This document shows, piece by piece, positions 20,601-35,600 of a stretch of DNA of 64,000 bases. How positions within the stretch are numbered: the stretch's first letter is position 1; the number at the start of each line of letters is the position of its first letter. Made by a program: the position numbers and the translations under genes. This DNA comes from Betaproteobacteria bacterium HGW-Betaproteobacteria-16 (GTDB lineage Bacteria; Pseudomonadota; Gammaproteobacteria; Burkholderiales; Burkholderiaceae_C): contig PHCQ01000007.1 of the NCBI GenBank assembly GCA_002840835.1, forward strand, positions 62,001 to 126,000, read 5' to 3'. Under the pieces are notes generated by a model, which made no database searches, was not told where the DNA came from, and was given only the letters and a program-made list of their open reading frames with translations.

Positions 20601-23600
20601 TGGGACAATTTTTTCTCTGTCTATGAGAATCTGATGGGCGGCACCGACCCGCTGTATGCGGGGTTCAACACCCGGGTCGGAGCCGCTTCAGCCGGTGGCA
20701 ACCTCGCGTTGGCGGGTGCCGTGAACCTCTCGTACATCAAGAACGACACGCGTTCCTGGATCGGTACTGGTGCAAGCATCACCACAACGGTCGCCGACGG
20801 CGCCAGCTGGAGTTATGGCGTCAAGGAAGTGGCTTTCGACTCCGACGTCGAAGCCATGTTCATCGGCAGCGCGCCTTACCGCCTGGACAAGGATCTGGGC
20901 GTGCTGGGCAGCTTCGTCAGCGAGACGCGGGCTGCGCCCAGCGGCCCCGATCTGGAAGAGATCAACTTCACGCGCAGCTTCATCGACGCTGCCGTGGTGA
21001 AGGCCGAAACCAATGTGCAGACCCTGCACCTGGCGGGTGGCTCCGGCCCCGAAGCGGGTGCCACGGGCGGCGCCGTCGGCGGCACCTTGTCCCTGGTTGA
21101 TCGGGACAACACCACCATCGCCGGTATCGCCGATGGTGCCGTGATCGAGACGCAAAGCCTGGCGGTCGATGCAAGCACCCACGACTGGCTGCTGACCATT
21201 TCCCCGACGTCGGGCAGCGGAGAGGGTATGGCGGCCAACGGAATGGTGTCGTCCAACAATCTCAAAGAGACGACCCTGGCGTCGATCAGCCGTGAGGCCT
21301 TTGTTACTGCGCCCACTGTGAAGGTGAACGCTGACTTGGAACTTTGGGTGCTCGCCGTCACGGGTGCGGTCACCCAGAGCGAAAACTCGGGTGTCGGCAT
21401 TGCCGTGTCGCTGAACCAGCTCGCGGGCGATACCCGCGCCTATATTGGAGACAACGATGCCGATGGCGGCGGTAGCGATACCGCCGAGGGCGCGGTCGGG
21501 GCCATAGCGACGGGAGCACTGCAGGTGCAAGCGCGCAGCGAGGGCATGATTGCGGCCGTGGGCGTGGCCGGGGCTGCGGCAGGCGACGGCACCAAACCAC
21601 CCGGCTCCGGCCTGGCGGAGAAGGCCGACGCCATGAAAGCTGAAATGGACGCCGCGACCACGACCGTGCTCAGCCTGGGTACCGAATCTGGCAAGAACGA
21701 GGGGGCTGGCGGCGAGGAAAGCGGTGATGAGGGTGCCGGCACGCCGCCGCCGTTCTCCATCGCCGGCGCTGGCGCTGTCGTGAGCAACTTCAGCAACATC
21801 GACACCCTGGCCCTGGTCGAGAACGCCCTGGTGACTGGCATTGACACGGGCACCAGCCGCCTGAATGTGCAGGCACTCTCGGACCTGACGCAGATCAGCG
21901 TGGCCGGGGGCGGTGCACTGGCCATGGCCAACAATGCGTCGACCACCTTCAGCTCGGCCATCGCCGGCGCGGCCGCGATCCAGTACTCGGACGATGACAC
22001 CACGGCGCGCGTGGTGGGCAGTACCGTGCGCGATCTCGCCGATGAAGCGGGTAGCTTGAGCGTGACAGCCCTTAAAAGCGGCGAACGCACCGCCGTGGCC
22101 ACCGGCATTTCGGTCAATTTGTCCAAGGGCAGCACAAGCGATCTGTCGATCGTCGGTTCGGTATCGCAAACCCACCTGAGTGACAAAACAACCGCCAGCA
22201 TAGAGGGCAGCACGATCAGTGGCGACGCGGCCAACCCGTCGGCAGCGGGTGCCAGCGTGGTGGCTTATGACCGCAGCCGCATTGGCGCGGGAGGAGGAGC
22301 CCTGTCTTTCAGCAAGGGAAAGGGCTCGGCCGGCATCGGCGCCACCATCTCCATGGTGGATCTGCAAGGCAGCACGTCGGCCTTTGTCGATGCGGGCTCC
22401 ATCAGCCAGATGCATGACCTGACGGTCGCTGCCCTGTCGTCGCAGAAGGTGGTGAGTGCGGGGATGGTCGCCGGTGTACAGACCGGGTCAGATTCAAAAG
22501 GCCAATTGATGGGCGCTTTTGTCTACAACGAAATCAACAACACGGTATCGGCTGGCATCAAAGGCGGCGCGGCGGTCAACCTGTCGGGCGATCTCTTCCT
22601 GCAAGCGGGCGGTGCGCCCGTGGACGGCGCGCTGGACGCCCTGATCGGCACGCAGCGAACTTCCGCAGTGACCGATTACGAGATGTCCAGTAGCAGCAAT
22701 GGTTACAGCGACGAACTCAAGTCTGCGACGGGTGGCGACAGCATCATCGGCGTGGCCGGTGCAATGAGTGTGAGCCTGGGCAACAGTGCGACCAGCGTGG
22801 GTTTGTCTTATGTGCAGAACAGCATCCAGAGCACCTACAACGCAGAACTCAGTGGCGACGTGGTGGCCGCTGGTGACGTGACGGTGAATGCACTGAGCCG
22901 CGCCAACATCGTGGGTGTGTCGGCAGGCCTGGGGGCTACCAAAGGCAAGTTCTCTGGCATGGGGTCGGCTTCCACCAACTTGATTGGTCAACGCACCCAG
23001 GCACGCGTGACCGGCGGCTCAATCACGGCATCGAGCCTGACGCTGGATTCAGGTACCAGCGGTGACATCTTTGCGCTGGCGGGCAACGTGAGCATTGCCG
23101 TGGGCAACGGCAGTGGCAATGCGGCGGGTGGGGCCGTTGCGTACACCCAGACCGGCACGCGCACCTACACGGTTGCGCCAACCACTTATGTTGTCGATGG
23201 CGAGACCTACACCGATGCGGGCGGCTCGACAAGCACCCGTGCAGCCGGCAATGAGGCGACCGTGAGCGGCGCCACCATCAACCTCGGTAGCGGCGATATC
23301 CGCGTGCAGGCGCACAACACCAGCGACACCCTGTCCGTTGCAGCATCTGGCGCGGCATCTGACGGCAATGTCGCTTTTGCAGGCACGCTCACCTGGAACG
23401 AAATCGGCGACGTCACCGACGCCCGCATCAGCGGATCGGCTGTGACTGCCGGCGACGTGCTGGTGCAGGCAGGCCAGAGTTCGGGGGGCACCAGTTCCAA
23501 TATCAGTTCACTGGCCGGTGGCGTGTCGGCCTCCAACGGGTATTCAGGCGCTCTGGCCTTTGGTTTCAACACCATCGAGAGCACGCGGTCCGCGCAGATC

Positions 23601-26600
23601 CTGTCGTCCACAATCACCGCGTCCGACTCGGTGTCGGTGCTGGCTGACGCACAAGGCAGCATCGAGACGGTGGCCGCCACGCTGGCAGCTTCCGGTACCA
23701 ACTACGCCATGGCCGGGTCGTCCAGCGTCAACTGGCTCAACGGCAGCACCGCGGCCCTGGTCGATGACGTGACCCTGCAAGGCACGGCGACATCGTTGAC
23801 GGTGCATGCGGCGCATTCCGGGAACATCGATTCCCTGGCGGGCGCGATCTCGGGAAGCGCCGCGGGCGTGGTCGGCGGGGCGGTCGCGGTCAACCTGATG
23901 GGCGACGGTTCGGACCATTTCGAGGTTCGGTCAGGCTTGAGCAACTCCACGCTCGCCGCACCGGTCTCGGTCAAGGTGGATGCAGCGCTCAGCGGCGACA
24001 TCGACAGCATCGCCGTCGCCGGCAGCGGTGCAGGCACCAATGCCGTCAATGGCAGTGTGACCCGCAACGTGATTGCGGGTGATGTCACGGCGGAGGTGAC
24101 CAACGTCACACAGACGGCCACAGGCGGCACGCTGCAAGTGCTGGCCGACCAGACCTCAAGCATCTCGTCGCTGGCCGGGGTGATCAATGGCGCAGGCACG
24201 AACGCCGTTGGTGGCGCCGTGGCAGTGAACGACATCGCCTCCACCGTGACGGCGCGTCTGGCCAGTTCCGAACTGCGGGCCAGCGGCGCTGTGACGGTCA
24301 AGGCCGGCATGGATGGAAACATCGATTCCATCGCGGCCGCAGGCAGCGGTGCTGGCACGACGGCGGTCAACGGTTCCAACACCACCAACAGCCTGACGTC
24401 GACCGTGCGTGCGAGTGCGACGGATCTGACCCAGGCGCTGGCGTCCACCTCCTTCGACGTGCTGGCCAGGGACGAGTCGACCATCCGTTCGCTGGCCGGA
24501 ACGGTGTCAGGCGGTGGAACCGCCGCGGTGGGCGCAGCGATCGCACTCAACTTCCTGGGCCGCACGGCCGCAGATGAGGCGGCTCAGAAGCTGGTGTTGG
24601 CGGAAGTCAACAACAGCACACTGAAGGTGACGGGCGCGGTGAACGTGCTGGCACGCTCGGATTCGACCATCCAGTCCATGGGCGTCGCAGCGGGTGGTGG
24701 CGGTACGTTCGCGGTGACCGGTTCCAACACCACCAACATTCTTGAAGACACGATCAGCGCGAGCTGGACGGGCAGCACCCTGGTTGGCTCGAACACCGGG
24801 TCGCTCAAGATCCAGGCGAAAGACGATGCAGATATCGAGTCCCTGGCCGGCAACTTTGCCGGGGGCGGCACGGCTGCGGTGGGGGCGGCATCTGCGGTCA
24901 ACCGCATCGCCACCGAGGTCCAGGCCAAGCTGTCAGGTACGGGTGCAGGGTATGTGCGCACGGGCGACGTGGAAGTACGTGCACTGAATGACGGCGAGAT
25001 CGACACCATCGCCGTGGGTATGAGCGCCTCCGGCACGGTGGGTGTGCAGGGCTCGGTCGCCGTTAGCATGATTAGCGCCGACACCGCTGCACTGATCGAT
25101 GGCGGAGCCCGGGTCGAAGCCTGGGACAGCGTGGCCGTCACGGCCGACAGCCAGGCTCGCATCAAGGCCCTGGCCGGTGCTGGCGCTTTGGGCGCGGGCG
25201 GTGTGGGCGCGGCCGGCGGCGTGCTGGTCAACATGATCACCAGCCAGACCACGGCAGGCATCAGCGGTGCCACCACGGCGGTCAGTGGCCTGGCCAACGC
25301 GGATGGGGTGCTCACCAACACATCGTGGCTCGCTTCGGCTCCGAACTTGATGAACATCACCGAAGTCACCGACGCGGCCCTATCGCGGCCCGTGCTCGCC
25401 ACCTACATGCGGCGTGGGGTGTCCGTGCAGGCAACCTCGATAGAGCAGATCGCCGCACTCACGACGGTGGCAGGTGGCGGCTCCGTGGGGGTTGGCGCTG
25501 CCGTCAACGTGGACAGCATCGCTGGCAGCACCCGTGCCTATGTGGACGGCGCCAGCATCAACGCGCTGGCCGGTGGCGCGTCAGGTCAGGACGTTACCGT
25601 GCTGGCGGCCGACCATGTGCTGATTGCCAGCAACGTTGCCACCGTGGCCGGTGGCGCAGCGACCGGCGTGGCCGGTGCGGTAGGCACCGAGACCGTCAAA
25701 CGCAGCAGCCATGCCGAGGTGCTGGGAGGCGCAACGGTCCAGGCCATTGGCGGCGTCATCGTCAAGGCGGTCTCGACCGCCAGCGTGGCCCAGATTTCCG
25801 CTGGCGCAGGCGTTGGCGGCTCGACTGGCGTGGCCGGCAGCGGCAATGTGGTGCTGCTCGCGGGAGACACGCGGGCGCGGGTGGACGGTTCAACCGTTGC
25901 CGCAAAAGATGTGAGTGTGCTAGCCGAAGGCGCCAACCGTACCAACTTGATTGCCGGCTCGGTGGGCGGCGGCGGCGTGGCCGGTGTTGGCCTGAGCTTT
26001 ACCGTCAACGTGTCGGGAGCTAACGTCCGCGCGCTGGTCAGCGACAGCCTGCTGCAGGCCGATGGCGACGTGAAGATTCACGCCAACAATGTGACCCAAG
26101 AGTTGGCCGTGGCGGCCACTGCCGGCGGTGGCGGCCTGGCCGGCGTGGCCATCGGTGCAGCAGTGACCGTACTCGAAGGCAACACCGAAGCCGGCCTGGG
26201 CGGCAGCTCCACGGTGGAGCGGCGCACCCGGGCCACCGGCACGGTGGCTTCGGCCAACAATGCCGGTGTGACGGTGCAACTCGACTCGAGCGACGGCGTG
26301 ATCACCGCCAATGAACAGGGCGCTGCGCGCTTTGTGCTGACCAGAGCGATCAGCACCCAGCTTGCCGATGGTTCGTTTGAAGTGGTTCATGAGCCCGCGT
26401 CACTGGGGGCCGGGGCCGTGGTCAAGGTTTTCGACGGCACGCGAGAGGTCACCGCGACACTCAACGCCGACGGAAGCTACTCGGCCGATATCTCGGCGCT
26501 GGGTGACGGTCAGCTGACGGCTATCGTCTATACATCTGTCAGCGGTGGTGCACCGGTCTCTGGCTCTCCTTCGAGCAGTGTCCTGTTCACCAAAGCTGCG

Positions 26601-29600
26601 GGTGTCAAGTCGCTGTCGGTGGCGGCGCTTGAAACCATTGACATCAACCATAACGCTGGCGGCATCGGCGTCGGCAGCTCGGTCGGCGCGGGTGTCGGGT
26701 CTGCTGCCAATGTAGTGATCGGGCGCAGCAAGGTGGCAGCCAGCGCGGCAGGTTCGGACATCACCGTGGGTAGCAACCTGGCCGTGACGGCCCTGCGCGA
26801 GGCCGAGGTCGACATGATCACGGCAACGTTGGGCGGCGGCGGCTTGGCCGGCGTCAGCGGGGCGGTCGGTGTGGTGCTGTTTGGCAGCGCTCCTGACAGC
26901 AATGCCACGGCCGAACTGAATGGTGGCAGCGGCAGCAGCATCAGCCGGGTTTCCGCTGGCACCGAGTCAAGCAAGGTGCAGGGCGCCGGGTCGTCGCTGA
27001 CTCAGGCCGAGACAGATTCGCTCAATGCCAGCGCCAGCTACAACACCGCAAGCGCGTTTGGTGGCGCCACCGGTCAGCATTCCACCTCGGCCAGCCTGAG
27101 CGCGGCCAACGTCCAGGCCGGTTCGGTGGCAGTCAGCAGCCTGGACCGTACCTCGGTTGAAAACAACGCTGGCGCCATCGCAGGTGGCGCGTACGTCGGC
27201 GCCAGCGCCGGTGTGGCAGTCACCGTTCTGGGCGGGGCCAACAGTGCCAACGTCAGCGCCAGCCAATTGGCCAGCCAGGGCGGGATCACTGTCGCCTCAG
27301 GCACCCGTACCCCATCACAGGGCGCACCGGCCATCACCAGCCGCGCTATCGCAGGCGCGGGTGGCTTTGTCGGCGTGGGTGCTGCGGTATCGGTCGCTAG
27401 CAATCAGACCGCCAACTCGGCCACCTTGTCGGGTCAGGTGAATGCGGGTGGCGCGGTCAGTGTGACCTCGCTCGACCAGGCCTCTATGCTGAGCGAAGCT
27501 TTCGGTGCCTCGGCAGGTGTCGCCAGTGTGGGCGTCGTTGTCGCCACGGCAGAGCAGACTGGCAGTGTCGCCACGCAGGTGGGTGGCCACGTCGATGGCA
27601 ATGGCGTTGCAATAAACGCGGCCCGTGAAGGCAGCGTGTCAGCGAATGCGATTGGCGGCGTGGCTGGTGTGTTTGCGGGCAGCGGTGCCGGCGCCACGGC
27701 CCGCGACAGTGGCACCGTGAATGTCACGCTCGCCAGTGGTACCGCGTTGGACGCGGGCCAGGGCGCGCTGAGCATCTCGGCGCGTTCCAATCCCAACGCC
27801 GAGGCGGACGCCGTGGGCGTGGCGGTGGCTGGGGGCGCTGCGGTGGGCATCTCGGTCGCCGAGGCGGAAGTCGATTCGGACGTTTCGGTCACCAGCCTGG
27901 GCGGACTGACGCTCAGGGGTGACTCGGTGAACGTCTCTGCCGTGCTGGGATCGGGCGACTCGTCCGTCAGCAGCCAGGCCTCGGCTGGTGCGGGGGCGTT
28001 GCTGCTTGGCGCCACCGGCGCTTCGGCCACTGCGACCAACACAGGCATTTCCAGGGTGAACCTGGCACCCGGTGTGGAACTGGTCACCACGGGCGATGTG
28101 GGCATCACGGCCACCGATGCGATGCGCATCGAATCCAGCGCCGTCGGTATCGGGGCGGGATTTGTGGGACTTGGAATGGCCTTCTCCAGCGCCATCAGCG
28201 ACACCACGGTCGGCGTTGATGCCCAAGGCGTCCGGGGCGTTGTGGGTGGTAGCCTGCAGATCAAGGCCAGCGGAAACGAGTCCATCGACAGCGAGGCCAT
28301 CGCTGGTTCGGGTGGGGTGGTCGCGGGTGCCGGCGCCGAGGCCTCGGTCAATCACGATCAGACCGTGGTGGCCGATCTGGGCATCACCGCAGGCAGCACG
28401 CTGCTGGTCGGTGGCATGACAACGGTCGACGCCAGCCGCCTGGTGCGCTACGACAGCACGACCACTGCCGTGAATGCGGCGGCGGTGGGTGCCTCCGGCG
28501 CTGTCACCCGGGCCACGCTTGATGGCTCTGCGACTGCCCGGTTACTCGACAACTCAACACTGGACAGCGGCAGCCTGCGCATTCTGGCCAGCAACAACCT
28601 CGCCCGCACCAACCTGACAGGCCAGAGCGCTGTGGGGGGTGGTGGGGGCGTGTACAGCGGTGCCGGCGCCGACGTGCACACCGAACTGAACGGCAACGCC
28701 ACGGCCAGTATCGGCAACAACGCCAGCATCCTGCTGGAAGACCTGCTGGAACTGCGCGCTTACAACGAGGTTCGCGGTTCTTCGCGGGCCCAGATGGACG
28801 TTGGCGGCGCGGTACCGATTGCCATGGTCAACACGCGCATTAGCAGCAACGCGAATGCCGATGCCAGCATCGGGCAGAACACCGACATCAATGTGTACGG
28901 CGAAGCGGCGGTCAATGCGCTGTCATACATCGACATCGAAGCCAATTCGGTGTCGAAAACCTACGGCCTGGCGGCTGCAGCCCAGGGCAATGCCTACGCC
29001 ACGGCCAATGTCAACAACCGGGTCACGATGGGCGCTGGTTCTGAACTGCGCAGCACCGAAGACCTGAGCCTGCTGGCCGGACAAGACCGCAACTTCAACC
29101 GCAACAAACATTTCGTGACGGCCCGCGTCGACCTGTTCAACCACTCGGCGATACCGGTGTCCATCAACCCCGATGCGGACGCCACGCTCAACCTGAACAA
29201 CGCGGTGACGGTCAACGCCGACGCAGTCCGCTCCGGCGGCACCATCAAGGTGGGCGGCGTTGAAGGCACCCTGGTGGTTGAAGGCAAGGGCAAGGTCAGC
29301 GACTGGACCCGCGAGCTGGGTGAGCTCATGGGCATCAGCAGCGACTACGGTAGCTCGCGCAAGAACCTGAGCAACACGGCCGTCTTGAACGGCGAGTTCG
29401 AGGCCGGTTTCGGTAACAAGCAGCGGCTGGTGATCGGTATCGATGGGCAGATTCTGGAGAGTGAGGGCGACGTCCGCTACACCATCACCAATGAAGATCT
29501 GTCGGCTTCTGCCGGCGCCTACATCGATAGGCTCTATGCGCAGCTGGCGCGTTACGGTGATGTGCCTGAGGTCAAGGCCTTTGTCGAGGCCGAACTGAGC

Positions 29601-32600
29601 TTCTACTTCGCCACGCTACTCCGGGAAGGACTGGCCGAAGAGATGACGCTGGAAAATGGCAGCAAGGTCATCGTGGCTTCCGAAGGCGTCGCCGCGAACT
29701 TCCTGAACATTCTGGACCTGCGCGCTGGCAGCGGGAACATTGAACTGTTTGGGGACAACGTGACCGGCTCTGCATCGCTCATGGCGCGTGCCGACTCCGA
29801 GATCTACATCGACAACCAGAGCCCTCTGAACCTGCGGGTCTACGACATGGTGGTCGACGCGAATGGCGGCTTTGCCAAGTACAACGGCACCTATCTGATG
29901 AGTGCTGCCGACATCGGCGCGCTCAACACCACCGCGAAGACCACGGGTCTCAGTGTGGACAGCATCGACACACGCGGCGGTGGTGCGTCGCAAGAGTTGC
30001 CCAAGCTGACGGTGAAGAACACCTACATGCCGGGCTCGGTGACCTGGGACCCCAGCATCGCCGTGATCGCCACGGCACCCGATGGGACTTGGGCCGACCT
30101 GCGTGAAGACCAGATGCGCGCGCCCGAGATGCGCGTCAACGGCTGGCTCTACAACAAGCTGGGAACCATCAACCTGATCAACACGGCCGGCAGCATCTCG
30201 GTCTATGCCGAGAACCCGGCGTACACGCCGCGCCTGGATGGCAAGGAGATTCTGGTGTCGGCGGGCAAGAACTTTGTGTTGTCTTCGCCCACCATCAGCC
30301 AGTCGGTCGGTGGCTCGCCCGAATCGCTGTATGCGGTGCATTACAGCGACGACCAGCAAAGGATTCTGGGTAACCTCGGCATTTCGGCCTGCGGCTCGGC
30401 ACGTCCAGGCACCACCACCACCACCTACAACCCCAACTGCGTGGTCAATGGGGCGGGCGGGGTGTATGCGAGCGGTGCGATCTTCATCGGCGCGCGCTAC
30501 CTGAACATCAACGGCACCGTGCAGTCCGGCCAGGCCGATTACAACGTGGTGCTCAATGACAGCACGGTGGGCAGCAAGATCACCAACTGGGCCAACGAAT
30601 GGAAAAACATGGGCGGGCTCTACCTGTCACAAGGTAAATCGTCGCTGGTTCAGCTGACTGGTGCGCTGCCCACCGACAGCGAGGCGGAGGTCAACAAGCG
30701 CTTTGCCAACGGCACCATCACGGCCGGCCAGCGCACCACGATGCTGCAGGCCATGGCCACTCGTCGACTGCAACCCATCGTCTACTTTGATGCCCAGACC
30801 AACCGGCTGAAGGTCGCGCCCACCAACGTTCAGGGCGGACTGGTCGAACTCGTCGGCTCGGTCATCAACACCGGCGGCGGTGTGGTGCGAGCGCTCGATG
30901 GATATGCACGCATCAACATCGACAACCAGACCGGCTACGGCCTGGACCTGATGGGTCTGGACACGGGCGGGGAAGCTGGCGTCATCCGCATCACCGACAT
31001 GAGCAAGCCGGTGGCCAACAGCAACGGCGCCTTTGAGGTCACGACCTACAAGCGCGACGCTGACGGCGTTTTCCGTGCTACCGTGACCGCAGGTCGGGGA
31101 GTGGGCTCCGCAGTTCTCTCGACGACGGCCTCCTCGGCGGCCAACCCGGCCAACGGCGTCAAGGCGCAGTTCACCTACAACCCTGCAGCCAACAGCACCT
31201 ATTCCTGGTCGGCCGGCTACGACTACGCGACGGAAAAGCGCTATTACCTGAAAACCTCGTCGTGGCTGGGCTTCATTCCCGGCGAGACGACGAACTGGAC
31301 CAGTGTGGACACGTACGTCAAGACCGCCAATGCCATGGCCGAAGACGTGTACGTGAGCACCATCAGGCCGGTGGGCGGTGGTTCGTTCTCCATCCAGTCT
31401 GACCGCTTCATCACCGATGCCGAGAAGGAAATCTACTACCGATCCTGGAGAAAGTGCGGCTTCCTGTGCATCAAGAAGACCTACTATGTGGATCGGCGCA
31501 CCGAGGTCGGCATGAAGGACGTCTTCACTCAGCGTGTCAAGGCCGACCACCCGATCAACATCCAGCTGATCGGCTACGACAGCGGCGTGCTCAACGTCAG
31601 CAGCGTGGGCGACATCCGCCTGGGTGGCAACATCACCAACGACAGCGGCACGGTGACACTGACCTCCACCCAAGGGTCCATCAGGCAGCTCAACAACGGT
31701 GCGGTGGTTGAAGGTGTGGATCTGAACTTCCGTGCCAAAACCGGGATCGGGGAAGAGGCCGCGCCCATCAACCTGATCACGGGGGCCGGGTCCTTCACGG
31801 CCATCTCCGACACGGGTCCGATCAGCTTCAAGGGTGTGAGCGGCGCACTGCGCATCAACCAGGTGTCGACCAACGGCGATATCTGGCTCGATGGCGACGG
31901 CAGCATCGTCGGGCTGGACCCCAGCAAGGTTCACGTCATCGGCAACCGCATTTTCATGTCGGCGCCACGCGGCGGGATCGGTGAATTCAACAGCGACGGC
32001 AGCGTCAAGTCCACGCTCAACATCCAGACCCTGGATGCGCCCAACGGCGGCCTGACGGCCCACGCTCGCAACGGCATCGCCATCAAGCAAGACTCAGGCA
32101 ACCTGTGGGTCAACCAGGTCGTGAGTGGCGGCGACGTGTACCTCGAGACGGGCGGCGACCTGATCGACAACAACCGCAACGAATCGCGTGACGAGCGCAC
32201 AGAAGCCCAGTTGCTGGCTTTGTGGGATCAGGCCGCGCTGCAGGGCAGCTCGGCCGAAGCCAGCCGGCAGTTGACGCTGACCACCACCCGTGCACAGTTC
32301 CGCCGCTACTGGAGCCTGCGCGACGTGCGCAACGTGGTGACGGACAGCAACGGCAACGTCACCAGCTATGAAGCAGATGTCATCGATCCGGCGACCTATG
32401 TCTTCCGCTTCGGGACAGAGGAGCGGGAGCAATACCTCCTTGGCGGCATCACCGAACCCCAGATCGAGGCCATCGAGGCGGCGCGCACCACGGAGATGAA
32501 GGCGCTGCACGCCCAATTCGGCGGCACCGGCTACCAGACCGACAACGACCGCATCATCACGGCCATCAATGTCGCCAATGCGGCCAACGGCAAATCAGAG

Positions 32601-35600
32601 GTGGGAGCGCTGGCAGAGTGGTCGGATGCAGAGCTGTACAGTCCCTTGCCCGCCGCGGTGTTCACCAAGAGCAGCACCGACACACAGACCCGCATCGAAG
32701 AGCCCAATGTGGTGGGCAACCGGGTGGTGTTGCGCGCGCACGGTCAGATCGGCAACGACGACGGGCAGGTGGTGATACCGCTCAAACGCCAGGATCGCAT
32801 CAATCAGGGCCTGGCGCCCGATCTGACGGACGACGAGCGCCTGGCCATCATGTCGGCGGAGAGCGACGACATGATCCTCAACCGCGACAACTGGACCCTG
32901 ACGGTGGTCAAGAAGGACACCTTCAACGTGCTGTCGAACCGTCTGAATGTGGAGTCCGACGGCTTTGTCTACCTGGGTGCCGACACCACCGACACCTATA
33001 CCAACGGCGGTACGGCCAATCTGGAACTGATCAGGGCACCCGGTGAAGTTCGCATCAAGGTGACGGACTCCATCCTGAGCGTCGCCAACCCGGGCGTTTC
33101 GGTCATCCAGGGCCAGAAGGCGGTGCTGGAAGCCGCCCAGGGCAGCATTGGCTCTGCCGCCAACCCGCTTCAGATCACCCTTGCCAACAACGCCACGGGC
33201 ACGCTCGTGGCTCGTGCGAACGACGGCATCTGGATCCATGAAATCGGCGACATGCGGGTCGCAGATATCTACACCCCGGGCAGCGCGAACCTGTCGGCTA
33301 CGGGCTCCATCTTTGACGCTCGTGCAGTGACCAACTTCCCTACCGCCGGCGACCGCGCCGTTCGTTCGATCGAGGCTCACGAACTCACACTGACCGCGCT
33401 GGGGGGTTCTGTCGGTGAACTTGCCAACCCGTTGGTGGTCAAGGTCGGTGCCGGTGGCGTCAATGCCACTTCGGCACTCGGCTATTCGGTCTACCTGCAG
33501 GGCGCAGCCGGTTCCGGCCTGAACCTGAACGCGGTCAACTCCGGATTCGATTTCACAGCCGTTGCAACAGGCGACATGCACCACACCGGGTCGGTGAGAG
33601 TACGCGGCAGCATCTTTGCCGAGGCCGGTGGTGACATCACCGGGGTGATGTACAACGCGGGCGGTCAGATCGTGATCGGCGCCGGCGGTGACATCACCGG
33701 CAGCAATGTGACGGCCAGCACAGGCGGCATCAGCTTGAACGCCGGTGGCGACATCGCCTTGGGCAGCGTGCTGTCCAACCGGGACGTGGCGGCCACTGCA
33801 GATGGCTCGATCGAGCTGACATCGGCGTCAGCGGGACGTGACCTGAATCTGACCGCACTGGGAGGCGGCGTGCAGGGCGTGTCCTGGAGGGCTGCCAACA
33901 ACATCAGCATCTGGGGCTTGGGCGATATCAGGGCAACCAGCGTTCTGGCGTCGGCTGGAGAAATCACGATGAACGGCGGGGCCGACCTGTTTGTGGACTT
34001 CGCCAGCGCAAGGGGTGACGTGGAACTGAGTGCCGCGCGCAACATCGCTCTGACCAATGCCAGCAGCAGCACCGGACTGCTTTCGGTCGACGCAGGCGAA
34101 GCGGTCTCCATGCTCTCAGGATCGGCCAGGGGATCGGTGACGGTCACAGCCGGTACCGGCCTGCAAGCGTCGATGCTGGCCAGCGCCACGTCCTCGGTGC
34201 AAGCCGTCACCGACGAGGGTGATCTGGAAGTCCAAAGGGTTTCCGCCGTCGAGGACGTCAACCTGACTGCGGCCACCGGCGATCTGAACGCGGGCGTTGT
34301 GAGTACCACACGTGGCAACCTGTGGCTGATGTCGGGCGGCGCCATGAGTGTCTCTTCCGTAACCTTGCCTGGCAACCTGTCTGCGCAGGCGGGCGGGAAT
34401 GCCGATTTCGGCAAGCTGACCTCCACTGCTGGGCGGATCGACCTGGCATCCACCAACGAGTCTCTCAGCGCCGGTGCGGTCATCGCCAAGACCGTGTTTG
34501 ACGCGCAAGCACTGAACGGCGCAATGACTGTGGGCGCCTTCAATGCCGCCACGGCGAGCTTGCTGGCGGGTACCGATCTGATCATTGCGGGCACGGCCAC
34601 GACCTTCGGCGCGATGGACCTGCGCAGCGGCGGTGATGCGCTCTTTGGCAATCTGACCTCGACGGGTGGCAGCATCACAGCGGATGCCGGAGGCAAGGTG
34701 ACGGCCAACAGCCTCAGGGCACAAACGGGTCTGGACCTGTCGGCAGGCACAGGCTTGACCGCCAATGCGCTGACCAGCGTCACATCGAGCGTGGACGTGT
34801 CCACAGACAGCGGCCCTCTGCTGATGAACAGCGTCATCGCCAAGACGGCGTTCAACGCCATCAGCGGCGATGCGCTGACCATCAAGGCGTTCAACGCGGC
34901 CACGGCCAACCTGGCCGCGGGCACCGACCTGATCGTGGCCGGCACGGGTGCGACCAGCGGCGCCATGGACTTGCGCAGCGGTGGCGACGCGCTCTTTGGC
35001 AACCTGACTTCGACGACTGGCAGCATCACTGCGGACGCCGGGGGCAAGATGACGGCCAATACCCTCAGGGCACAAACGGGTTTGGATCTGTCGGCAGGCA
35101 CCGGGCTGACCGCCAGTGCGCTGACCAGCGTCACATCACGCGTCGATGTGTCCACCGACAGCGGCCCTCTGCTGATGAACAGCGCCATCGCCAAGACGGC
35201 GTTCAACGCCACCAGCGGCGACGCGCTGACCATTCGAAGCTTCAACGCGGCCACGGCGACCCTGCTGGCGGGCACCGACCTGATCGTTGCCGGTACCGGC
35301 ACGACCAGCGGCTCGATGGACCTGCGCAGCGGTGGCGACGCGCTCTTTGCCACCCTGACTTCGACGGGCAGCAGCATCACGGCGGAAGCCGGGGGCAAGT
35401 TGACAGCCAACAGCCTCAGGGCACAAACGGAGCTGGACCTGTCGGCAGGCACAGGCTTGACCGCCGGTGCACTGACCAGCGTCACATCAAGCATTGATGT
35501 GGAGTCGTTGGCCGGTGCCGTGACCATCAATGGCGCCACCGCCAGGACCTCGTTCAGTGCCCGCAGCGGCGACGCGCTGACCATTCGAAGCTTCAACGTG

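Noticed and set aside
20688-22415. 575-codon open frame on the - strand within the giant adhesin gene
   Set aside because: It lies wholly inside the adhesin reading frame, with no recognisable motif.
34482-35537. Possible CRISPR array because of regular repeats
   Set aside because: Units are about 351 bases long, contiguous, in frame and encode the adhesin; there are no short repeats with unique spacers and no cas genes.
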